Shown: one piece after another, positions 1 to 9,137 of the stretch
Position numbering within the stretch: the first letter of the stretch is position 1
How the letters are laid out: the number at the start of each line of letters is the position of its first letter
NCBI GenBank assembly: GCA_026400105.1
Contig: JAPLPQ010000038.1
Span: 1-34,938, forward strand
Source: Burkholderiales bacterium
GTDB lineage: Bacteria > Pseudomonadota > Gammaproteobacteria > Burkholderiales > Burkholderiaceae_C
Length of the DNA: 34,938 bases
Direction: 5' to 3'
Made by a program: the position numbers and the translations under genes
Notes under the pieces: generated by a model
Databases searched by the model: none
Told to the model about the DNA's origin: nothing
Seen by the model: only the letters and a program-made list of their open reading frames with translations

Positions 1-465
1 ATAGAGGGCAGCCGGCAGGGCCTGCTGCGCGGCGAGTCCCAGGACGCGTCGCACCCGGGCGAAATCGATGTCATGTCCTGGTCCTGGGGCATGGACAGTC
101 CGGGCGACGCCTTCGGCTTGCCGACCGGGCGCACCAATGTCGAGTTGCTGCGCGTGACCAAGCGGGTCGACAGCGCGAGCACGGCGCTGATGTCGGCCCT
201 GCGCGCCAACGAGCTGATCCGCAAGGCGGTGTTGACCGTGCGCAAGGCCGGGGATGAGCCGCTGGCCTATTTCACCCTCACGATCGAGAATGCCCGGCTG
301 GTGCAGCAGCGCCTGCGGGGCGGCGAGGGCGAGGACAGCGCGATCCTGACCGAGGAGCTGGCGCTGAGTTTCCAGAAGGTCCGGGTCGAGTACCTGCCCC
401 AGCTCAGGACCGGCGGCGGCAGTGGCGTCCATACCTTCGAGACCGTGCTCAACGGTCCGCCCTGA
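1..465 (+). CDS. hcp: Hcp family type VI secretion tube protein (TssD), 5' end outside window
   Basis: Hcp forms the hexameric rings that stack into the inner tube of the type VI secretion system and is expelled with the spike. The reading frame is open from the first base of the window, and the residues before the first internal ATG (base 73) already belong to the family: a GESQD segment, then GEIDVMSWSWGMD, which is the classic Hcp N-terminal strand pattern. The C-terminal half carries the usual LSFQKVRVEY strand and ends at TGA 463-465. So 154 residues are visible and perhaps 10 to 15 are missing at the start; an annotation that begins at base 73 would be too short. It is followed after 12 bases by an FHA protein and then a PP2C phosphatase, both known partners in type VI clusters. 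The family call is firm from sequence; whether this copy is structural or effector-associated cannot be told. Confidence 0.93.
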   Translation: MEGSRQGLLRGESQDASHPGEIDVMSWSWGMDSPGDAFGLPTGRTNVELLRVTKRVDSASTALMSALRANELIRKAVLTVRKAGDEPLAYFTLTIENARLVQQRLRGGEGEDSAILTEELALSFQKVRVEYLPQLRTGGGSGVHTFETVLNGPP

Positions 466-477
466 GGGAGGCCAGCG

Positions 478-1518
478 GTGTCCCAGTCTCTGTCTGAACC
501 GGTCCAGGCCCTGCGCATCAGTGTCCTGCGCTGGCGGGGCGCGTCCCTGCCGTCCGAGCCGCCGCCGCCGTCCTTCGAGTTCGATCAACGCGGTGGCCGT
601 CTGGGCCGCGACGACTCCTGCGAGTTGTTGCTGCCGGACCCGCAACGCCATGTGTCGCGCCTGCAGGCGCGCATCGAGTTCGATGGCCAGGGCTTTGTGC
701 TGGTCGACCTGGGCAGCAATCCGACCCGGGTCGATGGTCAGGCGCTGGGCCGGGGCCGGCGATTGCCGCTGGTGGGTGGCGAGCAGCTCGCGATCGGCGA
801 CTACGAGCTCGAGGTCGTGGCGCTGACGCGGGGGGCGCAGCCATCGCAGCCCTTGCAGCCGCAGCTGTTGTCTCAGTTGTCGCAGTCGGGGCAATCGGGG
901 CAGTCGAGGCACGGGCTTGCCGCCCCTGTTCCCGTTGACGACCCGTTTGCGGTGTTTGCCGTGGCGACACCACTCGCCCAGCCGGCGCCCGTCCCGCTGA
1001 CCAATCCCTTCGCGGCGCCGGCGTCCCGGCCCGCTGGTTCGGCCTCGGTGTTGCCGATAGAGCCGGCCGCCAGCGATGTGCTCGGCATGGGGCTGGCCCT
1101 GGAATCGGCGTCGATCGACGAGCTGTTCGGCTTGCGCGCTGGCCGGGGGGCGTCGAGCGCGGGCATGGTGTTGTCCTGGGAATCGTGCGCGCCAGCGGCC
1201 GGCGCCATGCCTGTGTCCCTGGCGCGTGAGCCTGCCGAGGCTGCCGCGCCGGCTTCTCAGACACAGCCACAGCCACAGTTTCAGACCCCGTCACCCGGGG
1301 CCGGGGCTGTTCCCCCGCCACAGCGGGATGCAGCAGCCGATGATCCTGCCGCCCAGTTGCTGGCCGCTTTCCAGCGCGGCCTGGGCCAGCCGCCGAACCT
1401 GCCCGCCTGGCTGACGCCGGCGCTGATGGAGCGGGTCGGCCAGCTGTTGCGCGAGGTGACCCAGGGCACGCTCGGGGCGCTGCACCAGCGCCAGTCGCCG
1501 GACGATGGCGCAAGATAG
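478..1518 (+). CDS. tagH: FHA-domain type VI secretion protein (TagH/Fha-like) with truncated C-terminal domain
   Basis: FHA proteins of type VI clusters bind phosphothreonine and switch secretion on after phosphorylation by the PpkA kinase. The start is GTG 478, with GGGAGG about 8 bases upstream, just behind hcp. The FHA domain spans about residues 30-120, with GRLGRDDSCELLL, then HVSRLQARI and LGSNPTRVDG. Residues 120-290 are a low-complexity Pro/Ala/Gln/Ser linker. The last 50 residues (AAFQRGLGQ, then LTPALMERVGQLLREVTQGT) match the beginning of the conserved type VI FHA C-terminal domain. That domain normally continues for well over 100 more residues, but here the protein stops at 346 residues, and the 52 bases before the next gene have no room for the remainder. 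The linker and FHA fold are seen directly; loss of C-terminal function is inferred. Confidence 0.85.
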   Translation: MSQSLSEPVQALRISVLRWRGASLPSEPPPPSFEFDQRGGRLGRDDSCELLLPDPQRHVSRLQARIEFDGQGFVLVDLGSNPTRVDGQALGRGRRLPLVGGEQLAIGDYELEVVALTRGAQPSQPLQPQLLSQLSQSGQSGQSRHGLAAPVPVDDPFAVFAVATPLAQPAPVPLTNPFAAPASRPAGSASVLPIEPAASDVLGMGLALESASIDELFGLRAGRGASSAGMVLSWESCAPAAGAMPVSLAREPAEAAAPASQTQPQPQFQTPSPGAGAVPPPQRDAAADDPAAQLLAAFQRGLGQPPNLPAWLTPALMERVGQLLREVTQGTLGALHQRQSPDDGAR

Positions 1519-1570
1519 TGGCTGATGACGCTTGCTGGTGTCTGATTGAAAAGTCCCGAGTCTCAAGCCC

Positions 1571-2359
1571 ATGCTGCAAGTCCACACCTGCTTTCGCTCC
1601 GAGACCGGCGGGCGCTCGCGCAACGAGGACGCCTGCGGTTACTGGCAATCCGGCCCGGCGGCCTGCTGGGTGCTGTCCGACGGTGCCGGCGGTCACGGCA
1701 GCGGCGACCTGGCGGCCCGGCTGGTGGTGCAAACGGTGTTGCAGGCTTTCAGGGCGCAGCCCGAGGCGTCCGGCCCGCAGGCGCTGGCGCTGCTGCAGCA
1801 GGCCCAGCAGGCGGTGCGGCGCGAGAAGACCTCGGGTGCGACCCGCGACGACATGCATGCCACGGCCGCCTTGTTGCTGATCGACCGCGAGCGCGGGCAG
1901 GGCATCTTTGCCCATGTCGGCGATTCGCGCCTCTACCAGTTCAGGCAGGGCAGCATCCTGCGCCAGACCCGCGACCACAGCCTGGTGCAGCAGCTGGTCG
2001 ATGCCGGCTATGGGGATGCCGCGCAGATCCGCAGCCATCCCCAGCGCAATCTGCTGACTTCTGCCATCGGCGCGGCCGATCCGCTCGAGATCAGCGTGTC
2101 GCCGCAGGCGTTCGAGGTGCTGCCGGGCGATGTGTTCCTGCTCTGCTCCGATGGCTGGTGGGAATGGGTCGATGAAGCCGGCATAGAGTCGGCACTGGCG
2201 CGCCAGTCGTCACGCCAGCCGGTGGGATCGGGCTGGCTCGACGCGATGGCAGCTCGGATCGTGCAAACCGCATCGGCCCGGCACGACAACTATTCGGCGC
2301 TGTGCGTGGCCTGCAGCGATGACCGGACCTTGCTTGCGAGCGGTGACAATCGGGACTAG
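1571..2359 (+). CDS. pppA: PP2C-family serine/threonine phosphatase, type VI secretion PppA-like
   Basis: A PP2C metal-dependent phosphatase of 262 residues, the usual size for stand-alone bacterial members. The metal-binding and catalytic motifs are in order: RSRNEDA near residue 17, LSDGAGGHGSG near 36, FAHVGDSRLY near 114, RDHSLVQQLVDAG near 135, LLCSDGWWEW near 191, and HDNYSAL near the C-terminus. In type VI clusters PppA removes the phosphate that PpkA places on the FHA protein, so its position 52 bases behind an FHA gene fits that role. No PpkA kinase gene is in the window; it would have to lie to the left. ATG 1571 starts close to the first conserved motif, and the ribosome binding site in front of it is weak. 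The enzyme class is certain from motifs; the type VI role is inferred from neighbours. Confidence 0.9.
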   Translation: MLQVHTCFRSETGGRSRNEDACGYWQSGPAACWVLSDGAGGHGSGDLAARLVVQTVLQAFRAQPEASGPQALALLQQAQQAVRREKTSGATRDDMHATAALLLIDRERGQGIFAHVGDSRLYQFRQGSILRQTRDHSLVQQLVDAGYGDAAQIRSHPQRNLLTSAIGAADPLEISVSPQAFEVLPGDVFLLCSDGWWEWVDEAGIESALARQSSRQPVGSGWLDAMAARIVQTASARHDNYSALCVACSDDRTLLASGDNRD

Positions 2360-2403
2360 TTCAGCCGTCCCGGCCCCGGTTTTTCCTGCCCCCGATTGCA
2401 ATC

Positions 2404-3564
2404 ATGCGTACTTTTCTTGCCCCGCTGTCCGCGGGTTTCGTGACCGTTCTGGTCGGTTTCACCAGTTCGGCCGCGATCGTGTTCCAGGCGGCGGCCGCGG
2501 CCGGGGCGACTGCCGCGCAGATCAGCTCCTGGATCTGGGCCCTCGGGCTGGCCATGGGCCTGACCTGCATCGGCCTGTCGCTGCGCTACCGCGCGCCGGT
2601 CGTGACGGCCTGGTCCACTCCGGGCGCGGCGCTGCTGGTGACCGCGCTGGCCGGGGTCACCCTGGAGCAGGCCACCGGCGCCTTCCTGTTCAGTGCCTTG
2701 CTGATCCTGCTGGCCGGGCTGACCCGGGGCTTCGAGCGGGTGCTGGGCCGGATTCCGCCCGGCATCGCGTCGGCCATGCTGGCCGGCGTGCTGGTGCGCT
2801 TTGGCATGGAGGTGTTTGTCGCGATGGGGCAGCGCTTCGTGCTGGTGTTTTCGATGTTCCTGGCCTATCTGCTGGCGCGCCGCTGGCTGCCGCGCTATGC
2901 GGTGATCATCGTGCTGGTGCTGGGTACGGCACTGGCGGCGCTGCAGGGCCAGCTCGACTTCAGCCTGCTGCGGCTCGAGCTGGCCAGTCCGGTGTTCACG
3001 GCGCCCGAGTTCGACCTGCGCGTCCTGGTCGGGGTCGGCATTCCCTTGTTCGTGGTCACGATGAGCTCGCAGAACGTGCCGGGCGTGGCGGTGCTGCGCG
3101 CCTCGGGCTATGCCAAGGTGCCGGTGTCGCCCGTGATCGCCTGGACCGGCCTGGTCAACCTGCTGCTGGCGCCGTTTGGCTGCTACGCGATCAACCTGGC
3201 GGCGATCACGGCCGCCATCTGCAGCGGGCGCGAGGCCCATGAAGACCCGGCCAAGCGCTATTGGGCCAGCCTGTTTGCCGGCTGCTTCTATCTGCTGGTC
3301 GGGCTGTTCGGCGCCACGGTCGGCGCGCTGTTCGCGGCCTTTCCTAGAGAGCTGGTGCTGGCGCTGGCCGGCCTGGCCCTGTTCGGCACCATCGGCGCCG
3401 GGCTGGCCACCGCGATGAAGGACGAGTCCCAGCGCGAGCCGGCGCTGATCACTTTCCTGGTCACGGCCTCGGGGCTGACGCTGGGCGGGGTCGGCTCCGC
3501 CTTCTGGGGCGTGGTGGCGGGCGCGCTGGCACTGGTGCTGCTGCGCCCGCGCGTGCGCGCCTAG
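2404..3564 (+). CDS. benE: BenE-family benzoate/H+ symporter-like transporter
   Basis: An integral inner-membrane protein of 386 residues made almost wholly of hydrophobic helices, matching BenE carriers that import benzoate with protons. The conserved AWSTPGAALLVT segment near residue 70 and the LTRGFERVLGRIPPGIASAM segment near residue 105 are characteristic of the family. I count about 11 or 12 membrane segments. No benzoate dioxygenase or catechol pathway genes are nearby, so the real substrate may be another aromatic acid. It lies 44 bases after the phosphatase but has no functional link to type VI secretion and probably marks the end of that cluster. Its stop TAG (3562-3564) shares a CTAG palindrome with the stop of the convergent gene on the other strand. 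Confidence 0.85.
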   Translation: MRTFLAPLSAGFVTVLVGFTSSAAIVFQAAAAAGATAAQISSWIWALGLAMGLTCIGLSLRYRAPVVTAWSTPGAALLVTALAGVTLEQATGAFLFSALLILLAGLTRGFERVLGRIPPGIASAMLAGVLVRFGMEVFVAMGQRFVLVFSMFLAYLLARRWLPRYAVIIVLVLGTALAALQGQLDFSLLRLELASPVFTAPEFDLRVLVGVGIPLFVVTMSSQNVPGVAVLRASGYAKVPVSPVIAWTGLVNLLLAPFGCYAINLAAITAAICSGREAHEDPAKRYWASLFAGCFYLLVGLFGATVGALFAAFPRELVLALAGLALFGTIGAGLATAMKDESQREPALITFLVTASGLTLGGVGSAFWGVVAGALALVLLRPRVRA

Positions 3565-4427
3565 CGCGTGGAGTAGGGCAGCAGGGCCTTGGCGGCCTCG
3601 ATGCGCAGTCCTAGTTCGGCGGCCGGGTCGTTCATGACCGCGAGCAGGAAGCGCCTGGGGTCGGCTTCCGGGGCCGAGGTGGCGAGCCGGTTCTGGCCTT
3701 CGGTCGCTGCGCTGGCTTCAACGTCGGATTCGCTGCGAGCCGTTGCGGCCTGATCCGGCAGCGCTGCGGGCAAGGGTGAAGGGGCTGATGCTGGCGCAGC
3801 CTCGGCGGGGGCGAGCTGCTGCTGTGCCCGCTGGAGGTCGGCGGGCGAGAGGCTTTTCAGGCGCAGCAGCAAGTCGGCCTGGGCGTCGGGGCTGGGCGGC
3901 ATGTCGAGCCAGGGCTCGTCGGCGAACATGGCGGCCAGATGGGGCAAAATGAAGGCCGACCAGTGGCTGCTTTCGGCCTGCAGGGCCGGCACCAGCCTGG
4001 CGTGCCGGGCCACGCCAGCCGAATAAGGTGCGCCAGTTGCATCGGGTGCGCCAGCCTCCAGGCTGGGCTGCAGCTGGACATGCCTGGGCGCGATCCCGGC
4101 CAGGAAGCGCCGGCACAGCGCCTCGAGAAAGCCCCTGGCCTGTGCCACGGAAACCGGCTCGGCGAGCGAGAGCCAGACCTGGTAGCCGGCGCCTGAGATC
4201 GCGATCGCGGGTGCGGGCAGTTCGAGCTCGTTCTGCAGGCCTTGCCAGAGCGCCGCGACCCCGTCCCAGCCGGCCGCGCTTGCCAGTTCCACCACCAGGG
4301 CCCGGACCTGTCCGTCGGCGCCGATCAGCGCGGGCAATCCATCTGCGGCCGGTTCGGCTTGTTGCGGTGCGGTTGGCTGCGGGTGCGGGAGGTAGAGGCG
4401 GTGCAGTTCGGTGTCCAGTCGGTTCAT
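3561..4427 (-). CDS. uncharacterised 288-residue protein
   Basis: I do not recognise a named family. From memory, similar proteins occur as conserved hypotheticals in Burkholderiales, which a search could confirm. The N-terminal 180 residues look globular: an IxGYQVWLSLAEPV-type segment near residue 81, a following helix (GFLEALCRRFLAG), and a DEPWLDMPP motif near residue 170. The first of these resembles the strand-turn-strand of RepB-like or archaeo-eukaryotic primase folds; this is only a visual impression. Residues 205-250 are Ala/Pro/Ser-rich and probably disordered. A short C-terminal helix pair ends the protein. There is no signal peptide or membrane segment, so it is probably cytoplasmic. 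It is divergent from the Hsp70-like gene, with 83 bases between the starts, and convergent with benE, whose stop codon it overlaps. Confidence 0.7.
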   Translation of the reverse strand: MNRLDTELHRLYLPHPQPTAPQQAEPAADGLPALIGADGQVRALVVELASAAGWDGVAALWQGLQNELELPAPAIAISGAGYQVWLSLAEPVSVAQARGFLEALCRRFLAGIAPRHVQLQPSLEAGAPDATGAPYSAGVARHARLVPALQAESSHWSAFILPHLAAMFADEPWLDMPPSPDAQADLLLRLKSLSPADLQRAQQQLAPAEAAPASAPSPLPAALPDQAATARSESDVEASAATEGQNRLATSAPEADPRRFLLAVMNDPAAELGLRIEAAKALLPYSTR

Positions 4428-4510
4428 GGCGACCGACTCTAATCGATCCTGTCAAAATCCACCGCCTGCGAAGGTCTGCCTTCCCGATTCATTGCTCATC
4501 CTGTTATTCC

Positions 4511-5767
4511 ATGACTCCTACGCTTCAAGGCACGCTCGGCATCGACTTCGGTACTTCCAACTCGGCCGTGGCCTGGGCCGACGACCAGGGCCTGGCCCGT
4601 CTGATTCCGCTCGAAGGCCAGGCGCTGGCCATGCCGACCGCCGTGTTCTACAACGCCGAGGAGGGCAGCACCCATTTCGGCCGCGATGCGCTGGCGCATT
4701 ACCTGGGCGGCACCGAGGGCCGGCTGATGCGCTCGCTCAAGAGCCTGCTGGGCAGTTCGCTGCTGCTCGAGACCACCGTCATCAACCACCGCGCGGTTAG
4801 CTTCCTCGACATCGTCGCGACTTTCCTGGGCGTGTTGCGCGAGCGCGCCAGCCAGACCCTGGGCGCGGCGCCCCGGCGCGTGGTGATGGGGCGGCCGGTG
4901 CATTTCGTCGATGACGACCCCGAACGCGATGCCCTGGCCCAGCAGTCCCTGCTGCAGGCGGCGCGCTCGGTCGGGTTTGACGAGGTGTCGTTCCAGCTCG
5001 AGCCGATTGCCGCCGCGCTGGACTACGAGCGCCGCCTGACGCGCGAGAGCCTGGTGCTGGTGGTCGACCTGGGGGGCGGCACCTCGGACTTCTCGGTCGT
5101 GCGCCTGGGGCCGGACCGCATGGCGCTGGCCGACCGCAGCCAGGATGTGCTGGCCACCACCGGTGTGCATATCGGCGGCACCGATTTCGACCAGAAGCTG
5201 AGCCTGGAGCGGGCGATGCCGCTGCTGGGGTTCAGGCATATCGGGCCGCAGCAGCGCGAGGTGCCGAGCCGGGTCTTCTTCGACCTGTCGACCTGGCATC
5301 TGATCAACTGGCTCTATCAGCCGCGCGCGATCGCACAGGCCCAGTCCTTGCGCAGCAACTACCTCGATCCGCGCCTGCATGAGCGGCTGATGCGGGTGCT
5401 CGAGCAGCGCCTGGGGCACCGGATCGCCTACGAGGTCGAGCAGGCCAAGATCCGTTGTTCGCAGGGCGAGCCCGATACCCGGATCGATCTGTCCGAGCTC
5501 GAGTCCGGCCTGGCGGTGGCGATGGCGGCGGCCGACATGCGCGAGCATCTGGCCGCCTTGCTGGCGCGCACCGTGGCCTGCGCGCGCGAATGCGTGCAGC
5601 GCGCGGGCTTGAGCGATGGCGAGCTCGACGCGATCTACCTGACCGGCGGCTCGTCGGCGCTGCAGCCGTTCCAGCAGGCCTTGCAGGCCGAGTTTGCTGG
5701 CGTGACCCTGGTCGAGGGCGACCTGTTCGGCGGCGTGGCGTCGGGACTGGCCTACAGCCGGGGCTGA
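4511..5767 (+). CDS. YegD-like Hsp70-family protein (nucleotide-binding domain only)
   Basis: An Hsp70/actin-fold ATPase of 418 residues. The phosphate-1 motif (GIDFGTSNS, residues 10-18), phosphate-2 motif (D186 followed by LGGGTSD) and adenosine motif (YLTGGSSALQPF, near residue 377) are all present. The length stops at the end of the nucleotide-binding domain, so the substrate-binding domain and lid of DnaK are absent. This is the architecture of E. coli YegD, whose role is poorly known. The frame stays open upstream to about 4028, but that part runs through the opposite-strand gene and the intergenic region. ATG 4511 puts the phosphate-1 loop at the usual distance from the N-terminus. No J-protein or nucleotide exchange factor is adjacent. 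The family call is firm; function is open. Confidence 0.88.
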   Translation: MTPTLQGTLGIDFGTSNSAVAWADDQGLARLIPLEGQALAMPTAVFYNAEEGSTHFGRDALAHYLGGTEGRLMRSLKSLLGSSLLLETTVINHRAVSFLDIVATFLGVLRERASQTLGAAPRRVVMGRPVHFVDDDPERDALAQQSLLQAARSVGFDEVSFQLEPIAAALDYERRLTRESLVLVVDLGGGTSDFSVVRLGPDRMALADRSQDVLATTGVHIGGTDFDQKLSLERAMPLLGFRHIGPQQREVPSRVFFDLSTWHLINWLYQPRAIAQAQSLRSNYLDPRLHERLMRVLEQRLGHRIAYEVEQAKIRCSQGEPDTRIDLSELESGLAVAMAAADMREHLAALLARTVACARECVQRAGLSDGELDAIYLTGGSSALQPFQQALQAEFAGVTLVEGDLFGGVASGLAYSRG

Positions 5768-5773
5768 AGCCAG

Positions 5774-5792
5774 GGTGGGCTATCAGCCCGCC
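5774..5792. terminator. possible hairpin between convergent genes
   Basis: A seven-pair stem (GGTGGGC with GCCCGCC, one G-T pair) and a five-base loop sit between the Hsp70-like stop and the yebC-family stop; the loop contains part of the yebC-family stop codon. There is no T-run on either side, so it is at best a weak or factor-assisted terminator serving both strands. Confidence 0.3.
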
Positions 5793-6496
5793 AGGCCGAC
5801 GAACATGTCCTGCACATCGTCGTTGGCGTCGATGGCGGCCAGGAAGGCTTCGACTTCTTCCTGCTGCTCGGGGCTCAGGTCGGCCGGGTTGACCGGGTTC
5901 TTGGCCTTGTAGCCGAGCTTGGCCGACAGCACGGTGAAGCCCTGGGCTGGCAGTGCGCGGCTGACCAGGTCGACATCGGTCGGGTCGGTCAGGAACAGGG
6001 TCACGCCCTCGTCGTCGCCGGGCTCGAAATCCTGTGCGCCGGCTTCGATCGCGGCCAGTTCGGGGTCGGCGCCGGGGGTGGCGGCTTCGGCCTCGATCAT
6101 GCCGACATGGTCGAAGTCCCAGGACACCGAGCCCGAGGTGCCGAGCTGGCCCTTGCGGAACAGCACGCGCATTTCGGGCGCGGTGCGGTTGACGTTGTCG
6201 GTCAGGCATTCGACCATCACCGGCACGCGGTGCGGCGCAAAGCCTTCGTAGATCACGCGCTCGAAGCTGACCGACTCGCCGCTGAGGCCGGCGCCCTTCT
6301 TGATCGCGCGCTCAAGCGTGTCCTTGGGCATCGAGACCTTGCGCGCCTGCTCGACCACCAGTCGCAGCCGCGAGTTGGCGGCCGGGTCGGCACCGCCGCG
6401 TGCCGCCACCATGATTTCCTTGGCCAGCTTGCCAAACAGCTTGCCCTTGGCGTCGGCTGCCTGTGCCTTGCCTTTTGCTTTCCACTGCGCGCCCAT
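5783..6496 (-). CDS. YebC/PmpR (TACO1) family protein
   Basis: A 237-residue protein, full length for the family. The N-terminus ([12 protein letters not shown], then [20 protein letters not shown]) and the [17 protein letters not shown] segment (here [15 protein letters not shown]) are the family signature, and the middle has [16 protein letters not shown] and [11 protein letters not shown]. YebC proteins were first described as DNA-binding regulators (PmpR), while later work on family members and on mitochondrial TACO1 points to a role in translation, helping ribosomes through proline-rich stretches. The MGxxW start and short N-terminus are closer to the YeeN-like branch than to canonical E. 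coli YebC (MAGHSKWAN). It is not next to ruvC, the usual neighbour of canonical yebC, which also fits a second paralogue. The start at 6496 is the family start. Confidence 0.92.
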   Translation of the reverse strand: MGAQWKAKGKAQAADAKGKLFGKLAKEIMVAARGGADPAANSRLRLVVEQARKVSMPKDTLERAIKKGAGLSGESVSFERVIYEGFAPHRVPVMVECLTDNVNRTAPEMRVLFRKGQLGTSGSVSWDFDHVGMIEAEAATPGADPELAAIEAGAQDFEPGDDEGVTLFLTDPTDVDLVSRALPAQGFTVLSAKLGYKAKNPVNPADLSPEQQEEVEAFLAAIDANDDVQDMFVGLAG

Positions 6497-6649
6497 GTCT
6501 GATCTTTTCCGTTGTGTCGCGCGTCCAGGCGCGGGTTGAAGATGAATTGCCAGCCAACCAGGCTGGCGAGGCGTCGGTTATACACCAGCGGCCGGCCCGG
6601 CCCCAGACCTTGGCATCGGCTTGTCATGCTGGGCCGACAATATGACCCC

Positions 6650-7513
6650 ATGAATCTGCCCGTTAATCTGCCTGTTGCACAAGACCTGACCGGCCGGGTG
6701 GCCCTGGTCACCGGAGCGAACACCGGCATCGGCCGCATCACCGCGCGCGAGCTCGCGCGCCGGGGCGCCGATGTTTTCCTGGCGACCCGTTCGCTGGCGC
6801 GCACCCAGCCGGCGCTCGACGAGATCGCTCGGCTGACCGGGCGGCCTTGCGCGCACTGGATCGAGCTCGATCTGGCCGATTTCGCCTCGGTGCGCGCCTG
6901 CGCCGAGCGTTTCCTGGTCACCGGCCGTCCGCTGCATCTGCTGGTCAACAATGCCGGCCTGGGTGGCCAGCGCGGGCTGAGCCGCGACGGGCTCGAGCTG
7001 ACCTTTGGCGTCAACCACATGGGGCATTTCCTGCTGACCCGGCTGCTGCGCGAGCGGCTGGTCGAGTCGGCGCCGGCGCGCGTCGTGACCGTGGCCAGCC
7101 GGGCCCACCAATGGGCACCTGGGCTGGACTGGGATGAATTGCGCCGGCCCACCCGCAGCCTGACCGGAATCCGCGAGTACATGGTCTCGAAGCTGGCCAA
7201 TGTGCTGTTCAGCGCCGAGCTCGGGCGCCAGCTCGCGGGCAGTGGGGTCTCGAGCTATGCGGTGCACCCGGGCGTGGTCGATACCGAGATCTGGCGCCAG
7301 GTGCCGCGGCTGTTGCGGCCCTTGCTCAAGCTGCGCGGCTTGCGCGATCCGGAGCAGGGCGCACAGACCACGCTCTACTGCGCGCTGCAGGCACCGCAGC
7401 AGGAGACCGGCCGCTATTACGCCGATTCGGCGCTCAAGTCCCCGTCCAAGCTGGCGCAGGACCAGCGGCTGGCGGCCGAGCTGTGGCGCTTCAGCGAGCA
7501 GATCCTGTCCTGA
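6650..7513 (+). CDS. short-chain dehydrogenase/reductase, retinol-dehydrogenase-like
   Basis: A 287-residue NAD(P)-dependent short-chain dehydrogenase. The cofactor loop TGANTGIG is at residues 21-28, the LVNNAGLG motif near residue 100, and the catalytic Ser (VTVASRAHQ) and Tyr/Lys pair (EYMVSKLAN) follow in order. The length and the long C-terminal part after YxxSK are typical of the retinol dehydrogenase-like subgroup, whose bacterial members have unknown substrates. The frame is open further upstream to 6512, but residues there are Arg-rich and unlike the family. ATG 6650 gives a normal N-terminus ahead of the Rossmann fold; ATG 6626 is possible. It is divergent from the yebC-family gene and convergent with fumC. 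Enzyme class is sure, substrate unknown. Confidence 0.88.
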   Translation: MNLPVNLPVAQDLTGRVALVTGANTGIGRITARELARRGADVFLATRSLARTQPALDEIARLTGRPCAHWIELDLADFASVRACAERFLVTGRPLHLLVNNAGLGGQRGLSRDGLELTFGVNHMGHFLLTRLLRERLVESAPARVVTVASRAHQWAPGLDWDELRRPTRSLTGIREYMVSKLANVLFSAELGRQLAGSGVSSYAVHPGVVDTEIWRQVPRLLRPLLKLRGLRDPEQGAQTTLYCALQAPQQETGRYYADSALKSPSKLAQDQRLAAELWRFSEQILS

Positions 7514-7536
7514 ATCCAGCCAGCTCGACGCCAGCG

Positions 7537-7552
7537 CCGGCCTCTGGGCCGG
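7537..7552. terminator. possible hairpin between convergent genes
   Basis: A six-pair perfect GC stem (CCGGCC with GGCCGG) and a four-base loop lie between the dehydrogenase stop and the fumC stop. No T-run follows on either strand, so termination activity is uncertain. Confidence 0.25.
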
Positions 7553-7597
7553 TCGGTGATCGGCTCTGTGTCACTGGGCCGGCGAGTGCTTGGGCCC

Positions 7598-8989
<1,392 letters not shown>

Positions 8990-9137
8990 CTGCTGCTCCT
9001 TTGACGGCTCTTTCGCGGCTTCATTGGCGGCTCATGTGCCGCGTGGCCGCTGGCATCCGACCCACCTTAGCAGCTCATGAACGCATTGCCTAGAAGCCTC
9101 GGCGGGCGGAGCGGTCGCCCGGGCTGGCCCGTCAGGG

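Noticed and set aside
841..910. Short Ser/Gln/Gly repeats in the FHA protein
   Set aside because: Ordinary low-complexity linker, not a CRISPR or mobile-element repeat.
518..2038. 506-codon minus-strand open frame across the FHA and phosphatase genes
   Set aside because: Arg/Ala/Pro-rich product without motifs; it spans two genes that are each supported by conserved domains.
4028..4510. N-terminal extension of the Hsp70-like gene
   Set aside because: The frame is open, but the product is Arg-rich and overlaps the opposite-strand gene; the nucleotide-binding domain starts normally at ATG 4511.
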